A stretch of DNA of 64,000 bases from Paracoccus nototheniae (GTDB lineage Bacteria; Pseudomonadota; Alphaproteobacteria; Rhodobacterales; Rhodobacteraceae): the NCBI RefSeq assembly GCF_004335005.1, contig NZ_RQRT01000013.1:1-64000 (forward strand). The letters are read 5' to 3'. Each line of letters opens with the position of its first letter. The first letter of the stretch is position 1. Positions 1 to 6,644 of this stretch are shown here, one piece after another. A program made the translations under genes and the position numbers. A model generated the notes under the pieces. It had not been told where the DNA came from. It made no database searches and saw only the letters and a program-made list of their open reading frames with translations.

Positions 1-113
1 TCATGTTCGGCAGGCTCAAGGATTGGAGGCGCGTGGCAACGCGATATGACAGATGTCCGAAGATCTTCCTCTCGGCCATCGCCCTCGCAGCAACCGTCAT
101 CTATTGGTTATGA
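1..113 (+). CDS. IS5-family transposase, C-terminal fragment
   Basis: Reading from base 3 gives a peptide starting MFGRLKDWRRVATRYDRCPK and ending ...VIYWL, then a TGA at 111-113. The FGRLKDWR..A.RYD..P..F block is the well-known C-terminal signature of IS5-family DDE transposases in Alphaproteobacteria. It follows the catalytic Glu and catalyses cut-and-paste transposition in intact copies. Only the tail is in the window, so whether the whole gene is intact cannot be judged. Confidence 0.75.
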   Translation, partial: MFGRLKDWRRVATRYDRCPKIFLSAIALAATVIYWL

Positions 114-125
114 ATCCTGACCCTA
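1..125 (+). mobile_element. Right end of an IS5-family insertion sequence (truncated by window start)
   Basis: The first 113 bases encode the last 36 residues of an IS5-type transposase. Just after its stop codon, the bases ending near 123 (tgaccc) followed by tag resemble the terminal inverted repeat of IS427-group IS5 elements, which insert at TA/CTAG sites. The exact end (123-125) is inferred because the left end lies outside the window. The element ends about 29 bp before the cysA start codon, so it has probably separated the sulfate-transport operon from its original promoter. Confidence 0.7.
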
Positions 126-154
126 GCTGGCAGGTTCAGGATAAGGGGTGCGCC

Positions 155-1135
155 ATGTCGATCACGATTGCCGGGATGACCAAGCGGTTCGGACCGACCG
201 AGGTGCTGCGCGGCATCGATCTGGACGTGGCCGATGGCGAACTGGTGGCTTTGCTGGGGCCATCCGGGTCCGGCAAGACGACGCTTTTGAAGATCATCGC
301 CGGGCTGGAATGGCCCGATGCGGGGCGGCTGACGGTGGCGGGGCAGGACTGGCTGCAACTGGCCGCGCGTGACCGGCGCATCGGCTTTGTGTTTCAGCAT
401 TACGCCCTGTTCCCGCATATGAGCGTGCGCGACAACATCGCCTTTGGCCTGACCGTGCGCCCCCGGGCCGATCGTCCCGCCCCCGCGCTGATCGCCGCAC
501 GCGTGGACGAACTGATGGCATTCCTGCAGATCGACGCGCTGGCCGACCGCTATCCGGCGCAGCTGTCGGGCGGGCAGCGCCAGCGCGTGGCGCTTGGCCG
601 GGCGCTGGCGATCCAGCCGCGCGTGCTGTTGCTGGACGAACCCTTTGGCGCGCTGGACGCCGCGATCCGGCGCGATCTGCGCCGCTGGCTGCGCGGCGTG
701 CACGAGGCGACCGGATCGACCACCATCTTCGTGACCCATGATCAGGAAGAGGCGTTCGAGCTGGCCGACCGCGTGGTCGTCATGGGGCAGGGGCTGATCG
801 AACAGACCGGCCATGCCGACCAGATCCATGATCATCCCGCCACGCCCTTTGTCGCCCGCTTCATGGGTGCCACGGTCGAGCTGCCGGTCACGCTGGCCGC
901 AGGCCGCGCAACCGCGCCGGGGCTGGACCTGACCGCCCTGCCGCGCCGGGCGCTGCCCGACGGGACGGCGCGGCTGTTCGCGCGCGCCGCCGACATTCGC
1001 GCGATGCCCGATCCGGCGGGCGTCTGGCACGTCACCAGCCTTGCCAGCACCGGGGCCGAACTGCGCCTGACCGCGACCCGCAGCGACGGCGCCGAGGCCG
1101 AGGCGCAGATGCCCGGCGCCGCGCCCCCGCCCTGA
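155..1135 (+). CDS. cysA: Sulfate/thiosulfate ABC transporter ATP-binding protein CysA, C-terminus frameshifted
   Basis: ATPase of the cytoplasmic-membrane sulfate/thiosulfate importer. Walker A is GPSGSGKTT, the signature is LSGGQRQR, and Walker B LLLDEPFGALD is followed by the H-loop FVTHDQEEAF; a partial TOBE-like tail follows. The ATG at 155 is preceded by aaggggtg. As written the protein has 326 residues and stops in a proline run. One reading frame over, sequence continues as ...LTKGAPITLTVEAAAVFPD... and ends at 1245, overlapping the next start codon as ATGA. Adding one C to the C5 run at 1124-1128 would restore a 363-residue protein, close to the roughly 365 residues usual for CysA. 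This is either a real frameshift trimming the regulatory tail or a homopolymer sequencing error; the catalytic domain is intact. Confidence 0.9.
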   Translation: MSITIAGMTKRFGPTEVLRGIDLDVADGELVALLGPSGSGKTTLLKIIAGLEWPDAGRLTVAGQDWLQLAARDRRIGFVFQHYALFPHMSVRDNIAFGLTVRPRADRPAPALIAARVDELMAFLQIDALADRYPAQLSGGQRQRVALGRALAIQPRVLLLDEPFGALDAAIRRDLRRWLRGVHEATGSTTIFVTHDQEEAFELADRVVVMGQGLIEQTGHADQIHDHPATPFVARFMGATVELPVTLAAGRATAPGLDLTALPRRALPDGTARLFARAADIRAMPDPAGVWHVTSLASTGAELRLTATRSDGAEAEAQMPGAAPPP

Positions 1136-1241
1136 CCAAAGGCGCCCCCATCACTTTAACGGTCGAGGCGGCGGCGGTCTTTCCCGACGCCCGCCCCGCC
1201 ACCGCCACCCCCGTCCTGCCTTTGCCGAAGGAAATCGCCCG

Positions 1242-2234
1242 ATGAAACTGCCCGTCCTTGCCACCGCCCTGGCCCTGATCCTGGCCGGCCCCGCTGCCGC
1301 GCAGGATCGTCTGCTGAATGTCAGCTATGACATCGCGCGCGAATTGTTCGAGGCGCTGAACCCTGTCTTTGCCGCGCAATATCAGGCCGATACGGGCCGC
1401 ACCCTGACCATCGACATGTCGCATGGCGGATCGTCGCGTCAGGCCCGTGCCATTCTGGAAGGGCTGCCCGCCGATGTGGTGACCTTCAACCAGGAAACCG
1501 ACATCGACGTGCTGGCCGACAGCGGCCTGCTGCCCGAGGACTGGCGCGATGCCTTTCCGAACGGTGCCTCGCCCTATTATTCGTTGCCCGCCTTTCTGGT
1601 GCGAGAGGGCAATCCCAAGGGCATCGAGGACTGGGACGATCTGGCCCGCGAGGATGTCGCGCCCGTGTTCCCCAACCCCAAGACCAGCGGTAACGGGCGC
1701 TATACCTATCTGGCCGCCTATGCCTATGCGCTGGCGCAGAACGGTGGCGACCAGACGGCGGCGCAGGATTTCGTGCGGTCCATTTTTGACAATGTGCCGG
1801 TGTTCGACACGGGCGGGCGGGCCTCGACCCAGACCTTCGCGGAACGGGGCATCGGCGACGTGCTGGTGACCTTTGAGGCCGAGACCGGTCAGATCGCCGC
1901 CGAATACGCGGCCCAGGGGTTGGAGCGCGTGACCCCCTCGCTTAGCCTCTTCGCCGCCTTCCCGGTGGCCGTGGTGGCCGAGAATGCCGAAGACAATGGC
2001 ACGACCGAGGTGGCCACCGCCTATCTGGAATGGCTGTACACCACCGACGCGCAGCGGATGCTGGCCGAGCGCTACTATCGTGTCACGGACGAGACCGTCG
2101 CCGCCGAATTCGCCGATGCGCAGGCCCCGGTCGAACTGGTCACCGTCGATGACGTGTTCGGCGGATGGGATGCCGTGTCGCAGGACCATCTGGCCGATGG
2201 CGGGATTCTGGATCAGGTCTTCGTCAACAGATGA
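1242..2234 (+). CDS. sbp: Sulfate/thiosulfate-binding periplasmic protein
   Basis: Periplasmic binding protein delivering sulfate or thiosulfate to CysTW. It has 330 residues with a cleavable signal peptide (about 1-21, ending AGPAAAQ). The family motif LLNVSYDIARELFEALNPVF is followed by the anion-site regions SHGGSS and TSGNGRYTYL. A good ribosome site (gaagga) lies upstream. The ATG overlaps the out-of-frame continuation of cysA as ATGA, which is how the other genes here join and supports the frameshift reading of cysA. It could be named cysP; substrate preference cannot be read from sequence. Confidence 0.93.
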   Translation: MKLPVLATALALILAGPAAAQDRLLNVSYDIARELFEALNPVFAAQYQADTGRTLTIDMSHGGSSRQARAILEGLPADVVTFNQETDIDVLADSGLLPEDWRDAFPNGASPYYSLPAFLVREGNPKGIEDWDDLAREDVAPVFPNPKTSGNGRYTYLAAYAYALAQNGGDQTAAQDFVRSIFDNVPVFDTGGRASTQTFAERGIGDVLVTFEAETGQIAAEYAAQGLERVTPSLSLFAAFPVAVVAENAEDNGTTEVATAYLEWLYTTDAQRMLAERYYRVTDETVAAEFADAQAPVELVTVDDVFGGWDAVSQDHLADGGILDQVFVNR

Positions 2235-3079
2235 GCGACGCCACCGCCCCCTTCCGCGCCAAGCGCGTCCTGCCGGGCTTTACGCTCAGCCTTGGGACGA
2301 CGCTGCTCTATCTGGTGCTGATCGTGCTGATCCCGATCGCGGCGCTGATCCTGAAGGGGGCCGAGATCGGCCCCGCCGCCTTTTGGGCGATCGTCAGTTC
2401 CGACCGCGCGATCGCGGCCTTTCGCATCACCCTGATGGCGGCGGCGATCGCCACGGCCTTCAATGCGGTTTATGGCCTGCTGATGGCCTGGGTGCTGGTG
2501 CGCCATGATTTTCCGGGCAAGCGGGTGCTGGACGCGCTGATGGATGTGCCCTTTGCCCTGCCCACCGCCGTGGCGGGGCTGTCGCTGACGGCGTTGTTTT
2601 CGGCCAATGGCTGGTTCGGGACATGGTTGCATCCGGCGGGCCTTCCGGTCGTCTATACGATCTGGGGGATCGCGCTGGCGATGGCCTTCACCTCGATCCC
2701 CTTCGTGGTGCGTACCGTCCAGCCGGTGCTGGAGGATCTGGACCCCTCGCTGGAACAGGCCGCCGAGACGCTTGGCGCAACGCGCTGGCAGATCTTTGCC
2801 CGCGTGGTCTTTCCCGCCATCCTGCCCGCATGGCTGGCAGGATGCACGACCGCCTTTGCGCGGTCTTTGGGGGAATTCGGAGCCATCGTCTTTATCGCCG
2901 GAAACCTGCCCGGCCAGACCGAGATCGCGGCCCTGCTGGCCTATATCCGGCTGGAGGAATACGATTATAACGGCGCCGCCGCCATCGCGCTGGTGCTGCT
3001 GGGCTTTGCGCTGGTGCTGCTGATCCTGTCGAACATCCTGCAAAGCTGGGCCGCGCGCCACCGAAAGGCCACAAGATGA
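2231..3079 (+). CDS. cysT: Sulfate ABC transporter permease CysT
   Basis: Inner-membrane permease (also called CysU), 282 residues, about six transmembrane segments. The BPD-transport cytoplasmic loop that docks with CysA is EQAAETLGATRWQIFARVVFP (EAA motif, about residues 172-192). The ATG at 2231 overlaps the sbp stop as ATGA, indicating translational coupling; the alternative upstream start at 2165 would lie inside sbp and is unlikely. It acts as a heterodimer with CysW, the next gene. Confidence 0.95.
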   Translation: MSDATAPFRAKRVLPGFTLSLGTTLLYLVLIVLIPIAALILKGAEIGPAAFWAIVSSDRAIAAFRITLMAAAIATAFNAVYGLLMAWVLVRHDFPGKRVLDALMDVPFALPTAVAGLSLTALFSANGWFGTWLHPAGLPVVYTIWGIALAMAFTSIPFVVRTVQPVLEDLDPSLEQAAETLGATRWQIFARVVFPAILPAWLAGCTTAFARSLGEFGAIVFIAGNLPGQTEIAALLAYIRLEEYDYNGAAAIALVLLGFALVLLILSNILQSWAARHRKATR

Positions 3080-3924
3080 GCGTGCCCGACCTTATCGCCC
3101 CCGGTTCCGCCACCGGCCATGGCCGCCCTGCACGCACCAACGGCGCCCGCGCCCTGATCGGGCTGGCGGTCGTCCTGACGTTGCTGATCGTGGTGGCGCC
3201 GCTGGCCTATATCTTTGCCCGCGCCTTTTCAGAAGGCTGGCGGGTCTATGCGGCCAATCTGATGGACCCCGCGATGCTGCATGCGATCTGGCTGACCAGC
3301 CTTGTCGCGGTGATCGTGGTGCCCCTGAACATCGCCTTTGGCATTGCCGCCGCATGGGCGGTGTCCAAGCACCGCTTTCCGGGACGGAGCATTCTGGTCA
3401 CGATGATCGAGATCCCGTTCTCGATCTCTCCGATCATCGCGGGGATCTGCTATCTGCTGCTCTATGGGCGCCAGGGCCTGCTGGGCCCCTGGCTGCGCGA
3501 GGTCGATCTGCAGGTCATGTTCGCGCTGCCCGGCATCGTGCTGGTGACGATGTTCGTCACCGCGCCTTTTGTCGCGCGCGAGGTGCTGCCGCTGATGCAG
3601 GCGCAGGGCACCGAACAGGAAGAGGCCGCCGTGACGCTTGGTGCCTCGGGCTGGCAGGTGTTCCGCCGCGTGACCCTGCCCAATATCCGCTTTGCGCTGC
3701 TGTACGGGGCGGTGCTGTGCACGGCCCGTGCGGTGGGGGAATTCGGCGGCGTCTCGGTCGTGTCGGGCAATATCCGGGGCCAGACCAATACCCTGCCGTT
3801 GCATGTCGAATTGCTGTTCAACGACCTGAACGCTGTGGGCGCCTTTGCCGCCGCATCCACCCTGACGCTGATCGCGCTGGTCGCGCTGATCATCAAGGCG
3901 GCGCTGGAGGCGCGGCGCGGCTGA
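3076..3924 (+). CDS. cysW: Sulfate ABC transporter permease CysW
   Basis: Second permease subunit of the sulfate/thiosulfate importer, 282 residues and about six membrane segments. The EAA loop reads EEAAVTLGASGWQVFRRVTLP, and the C-terminal block GEFGGVSVVSGNIRGQTNTL is characteristic of CysW. The start overlaps the cysT stop as ATGA. It is the last gene of the operon; the next gene begins 128 bp downstream after a region with no clear terminator. Confidence 0.95.
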   Translation: MSVPDLIAPGSATGHGRPARTNGARALIGLAVVLTLLIVVAPLAYIFARAFSEGWRVYAANLMDPAMLHAIWLTSLVAVIVVPLNIAFGIAAAWAVSKHRFPGRSILVTMIEIPFSISPIIAGICYLLLYGRQGLLGPWLREVDLQVMFALPGIVLVTMFVTAPFVAREVLPLMQAQGTEQEEAAVTLGASGWQVFRRVTLPNIRFALLYGAVLCTARAVGEFGGVSVVSGNIRGQTNTLPLHVELLFNDLNAVGAFAAASTLTLIALVALIIKAALEARRG

Positions 3925-3983
3925 GGTGGCGGTTGAAGGGGGGCCGGGCTGCCACGCAGGCCGGTCCCTTCGCCCTGCTGGCG

Positions 3984-3999
3984 GGAACCAAACAGTTCC
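3984..3999 (+). promoter_or_regulatory. GGAAC dyad upstream of the LOV kinase gene
   Basis: GGAAC at 3984-3988 is mirrored by GTTCC at 3995-3999, forming a small perfect inverted repeat in the 128-bp gap before the LOV kinase. GGAAC is also the -35 element of alphaproteobacterial EcfG (general stress) promoters, but the expected -10 CGTT is not at the usual 16-17 bp spacing (only CTTG after 18 bp). It may be a weak EcfG promoter, an operator, or chance. Confidence 0.25.
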
Positions 4000-4052
4000 G
4001 CAAATGCTTGTCACCGCGACGATGAAGCGGATGAAAGCGACGGGGACAGGAC

Positions 4053-5168
4053 GTGGACGACCGGGACGACTGGACCCTGACCGGGGCGCTGCATCACGAT
4101 CAGGGGCGGGGCGATCCCTTTGCCGCCGCCGTCCGCTCGACCCGCATGTCGATGATCATCACCAACCCGAACCTGCCCGACAATCCGATCATCTTTGCCA
4201 ATGATGCCTTTCAAAAGCTGACCGGCTATGACCGCGAAGACCTGATCGGGCGCAATTGCCGCTTTCTGCAAGGCGCGCAGACCGATCCCGAAACCGTCGC
4301 CCGCATCCGCGCGGCAGTCGATGCGGGCACCGATGTCGCCGTCGATATCCTGAATTATCGCAAGGACGGATCGTCGTTCTGGAACGGGCTGTATCTTAGC
4401 CCGGTGCGCGACGATGAGGGCCGGATCCAGTTCTTTTTCGCCTCGCAGCTGGATGTGACCGACCGGATCGACGTGCAGTCGCGCATGGCGCGCGAAAAGG
4501 CGCGGGTGGAAACCGAGGTCACCCGCCGCGTCGCCGAATTGCGGGAATCGCTGGATGCGCAGCGGCTGCTGCTGCATGAGGTCGATCACCGGGTCAAGAA
4601 CAACATGACCATGATCGGATCGATCCTGCGCCTGCAACTGCGCGAGGCGAAGGACAGCGAGACGGTGGACCTGCTGCGCGCGATGATGACCCGCATCGAC
4701 GCGCTGGCCACGGTGCACCGGCATCTGTACCAGTCCGACGATGTGACGCGGTTCGATATCGGATCCTATTCGGTCAACCTCGCCTCGGATCTGACGCAAA
4801 GCCGCAGCGATTGCGACATCCGCATCCGCGCCGATCTAGGCCGTGCCGAGGTGCCCGCCGGGCAGGCCTCGGCCATCGGGCTGATCATCAACGAAATTCT
4901 GACCCATATGATCCGCCCCATCGACGGCGACCGCGGCGGGGTGTTCGACATCTCGTCGCAGACGCAGACGCAGGCGGGCCGGGTCGGGCTGACCATCCGT
5001 TTCGGCACCGCCTCGGGCGCGGCCGTTCTGCCCCATTACAATCCCACCGGCGTCACCGAACAGATCATCTCGCGCCTTGCCGCGCAGACCCGGACCACCG
5101 TGTCCTGGTCGACGGGCGAGGGCGGGGCCACCCAGGTGAACGTCGCTGTCGACAAAGAGGTCTCATGA
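4053..5168 (+). CDS. LOV-domain (blue-light) sensor histidine kinase, HisKA_2/HWE type
   Basis: Soluble photoreceptor kinase of 371 residues with a GTG start after an aggac-type site. The LOV domain spans about 28-137: GRNCRFLQG carries the flavin-adduct cysteine C69, with N/Q flavin contacts in DILNYRKDG and FFFASQLDVT. A helical linker leads to the HisKA_2 dimerisation region with EVDHRVKNN (phospho-acceptor H179). The C-terminal ATPase domain has an N-box-like NEILTHM, but the D-box expected as D.G.G reads FGTASGA and the ATP lid is poor, so the domain is degenerate or very divergent. The stop overlaps the start of a receiver protein, its likely partner. Similar LOV kinases act on general stress or attachment pathways; the output here is unknown. 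Confidence 0.88.
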   Translation: MDDRDDWTLTGALHHDQGRGDPFAAAVRSTRMSMIITNPNLPDNPIIFANDAFQKLTGYDREDLIGRNCRFLQGAQTDPETVARIRAAVDAGTDVAVDILNYRKDGSSFWNGLYLSPVRDDEGRIQFFFASQLDVTDRIDVQSRMAREKARVETEVTRRVAELRESLDAQRLLLHEVDHRVKNNMTMIGSILRLQLREAKDSETVDLLRAMMTRIDALATVHRHLYQSDDVTRFDIGSYSVNLASDLTQSRSDCDIRIRADLGRAEVPAGQASAIGLIINEILTHMIRPIDGDRGGVFDISSQTQTQAGRVGLTIRFGTASGAAVLPHYNPTGVTEQIISRLAAQTRTTVSWSTGEGGATQVNVAVDKEVS

Positions 5169-5614
5169 ACCCGCCAAAGCCCCCGCTGTCGATCCTTGTG
5201 GTCGAAGATGAATTCATCATCGCGATGGATATCGAGATGATGATCGAGGATTGCGGCCACCGGGTGCTGGCCACCGCTGCGTCGCTGAACGCGGTCAAGG
5301 CGCTGCCGGTCGGGGATGCGCCCGATGTCGCGCTGGTTGACATGCAACTGGCGCAAGGCAGCACCGGGCTGGAGGTCAATGCCGAGATCCGCAGCCGCTG
5401 GCCAGAGACGATCGTCGTCTTTGTCACCGCCAATCCCAAGAAGATCCCCGACGATTTCGCTGGTGCCTCGGGGGTGATCGCGAAACCGTTTTCGTCCAGC
5501 GGCTTTGTCGCGGCCCTGAAATACCTGGAGGAAGGGGTCTGCGACCCGCCCCCCGTCTCGTCGGGGCCGGGCAGCTTTGTCGCCTCGCCCGCCTTTGCGG
5601 CCCAGTGGGGCTAG
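5165..5614 (+). CDS. Single-domain response regulator (receiver only)
   Basis: 149-residue CheY-like receiver with no DNA-binding or enzymatic output domain. The acidic pocket is VVEDE, the phospho-acceptor is D59 (ALVDMQL), the switch threonine is T88 (FVTAN) and the conserved lysine is K107 (IAKPF). A Pro/Ser-rich tail of about 25 residues follows. The ATG overlaps the LOV-kinase stop as ATGA, so the two are co-translated and this is the probable phosphoryl acceptor. Receiver-only partners of HWE kinases often act as phosphate sinks or relays; that role is inference here. Confidence 0.9.
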   Translation: MNPPKPPLSILVVEDEFIIAMDIEMMIEDCGHRVLATAASLNAVKALPVGDAPDVALVDMQLAQGSTGLEVNAEIRSRWPETIVVFVTANPKKIPDDFAGASGVIAKPFSSSGFVAALKYLEEGVCDPPPVSSGPGSFVASPAFAAQWG

Positions 5615-5642
5615 GCCGGGTCAGCGGACAAGGCGCGCAGGA

Positions 5643-5780
5643 TCACAGCGCGCTGATCAGCACGCCCGTCCACAGGATCAGGCTGACCGCGATGGCGGCC
5701 GGGATGATCGGTGCGCCACCCTCATCGCGATCGGCGGGATGGGTGCGGCGCAGATAGGCTTCGGTCTGGATGTCGAACAT
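5643..5780 (-). CDS. Small single-span membrane protein (45 aa), unknown function
   Basis: A short reading frame on the minus strand begins MFDIQTEAYLRRTHPADRDE and ends in a hydrophobic stretch (about residues 24-44, PIIPAAIAV...) consistent with one transmembrane helix and an N-terminal cytoplasmic tail. A clear ribosome site (gagg) lies 5-6 nt before the ATG. It sits alone between the response regulator and the hydrolase gene. I do not recognise a named family. It is supported by the start context and helix pattern rather than by homology. Confidence 0.55.
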   Translation of the reverse strand: MFDIQTEAYLRRTHPADRDEGGAPIIPAAIAVSLILWTGVLISAL

Positions 5781-5827
5781 AGCAACCTCGGGTTTTGATC
5801 CGGGAATGGGTCAGGGTCTTGGACGGG

Positions 5828-6403
5828 TCAGGCGGGCTGGCGAAACGCGCCGAACATCCGCCGCAGGGCCGAGGGGCGGCGTGTTCGGGCCAGCAGCAGG
5901 TCGCGCAGTTCTTTGCCTTTGGTCCAGGGGCCGAACCCCGAGGCCGTGTTGATATGCCCCGCATGGCCCAGATCATACAGATCCGCATCCCAATCCGCTG
6001 CCATCCGGCGGCTGGCGTCAAAGCTGACCAGCGGGTCGTTGCGGCTGGCCACGACCAGCGCCGGCACATCAAACGCCTCGCGCGGGGGGGCGCCAAAGCC
6101 GGCGATCCGGTCGATCGCCCGGGGATCGACGGGCGCCACCAGCAGGGCGGCGCGGATACGCAGTCCCGGCCATCGCGCCAGCAATTGGGCGATGGTCACC
6201 GCGCCAAGCGAATGGCCCACAAGGATGCTGTCGGGATAGGTCATGACATGAACGGCCAGCGTGGCCTGCCAGACCTCGCGCACGGGGCGGGCGGTGTCGC
6301 CCATGTCCAGCATCATCGCGTCGGGATCGGTGCGCGCCCACCAGTCCTGCCAATGCGGGGCGGGTGATCCGTCAAGGCCGGGGACGATCAGGGTCTTGGT
6401 CAT
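5828..6403 (-). CDS. RBBP9/YdeN-family alpha/beta hydrolase
   Basis: Small serine hydrolase of 191 residues. The family landmarks are the N-terminal GLDGSPAPHWQDWW, the nucleophile elbow GHSLG (S65), an acid near SRNDPLVSF, and the C-terminal GHAGHINTASGFGPW carrying the catalytic histidine. The start at 6403 is chosen because gaggag lies 7-8 bases upstream; a longer TTG start at 6421 lacks support. The substrate of these hydrolases is generally unknown. An imperfect dyad (6433-6459) lies just upstream. Confidence 0.88.
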   Translation of the reverse strand: MTKTLIVPGLDGSPAPHWQDWWARTDPDAMMLDMGDTARPVREVWQATLAVHVMTYPDSILVGHSLGAVTIAQLLARWPGLRIRAALLVAPVDPRAIDRIAGFGAPPREAFDVPALVVASRNDPLVSFDASRRMAADWDADLYDLGHAGHINTASGFGPWTKGKELRDLLLARTRRPSALRRMFGAFRQPA

Positions 6404-6432
6404 CTGGCTTCTCCTCTGCAATCACCTATAAC

Positions 6433-6459
6433 ACTACAATGTAAGTCGTGTATTGTGGT
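6433..6459 (-). promoter_or_regulatory. Imperfect palindrome upstream of the hydrolase gene (possible operator)
   Basis: ACTACAAT at 6433-6440 and ATTGTGGT at 6452-6459 form 8-bp arms with one mismatch around an 11-bp AT-richer spacer. The dyad lies about 30 bp upstream of the hydrolase start codon, where an operator would overlap the promoter. No neighbouring regulator gene obviously matches it. Confidence 0.3.
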
Positions 6460-6590
6460 TCCAAATTCGGGCGATGAAAGAGAAGATCGATCCTTGTCAC
6501 CGGCAGGGCGGAGGATTGATGCCTTCACAGGCGGCGTCTCAGGCCCGCCCCGTCGGGCAGACTGCTGAAATCCCCATCCTGAACAGCCAA

Positions 6591-6624
6591 CGGCCCCTTC
6601 CCAAGGATGGGAAGGGGCCGTTTG
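6591..6624 (-). terminator. Strong hairpin terminator at the end of the ectoine operon
   Basis: A perfect 12-bp G/C-rich stem (6591-6602 with 6609-6620) and a 6-nt loop lie 20 bp beyond the aspartokinase stop. On the minus strand the stem is followed by ttggctgtt, a modest T-rich tail; on the plus strand by ttt. It most likely ends transcription of the ectoine operon and insulates the hydrolase gene. Confidence 0.75.
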
Positions 6625-6644
6625 ATGCGGCGATGCGTGCCTGG

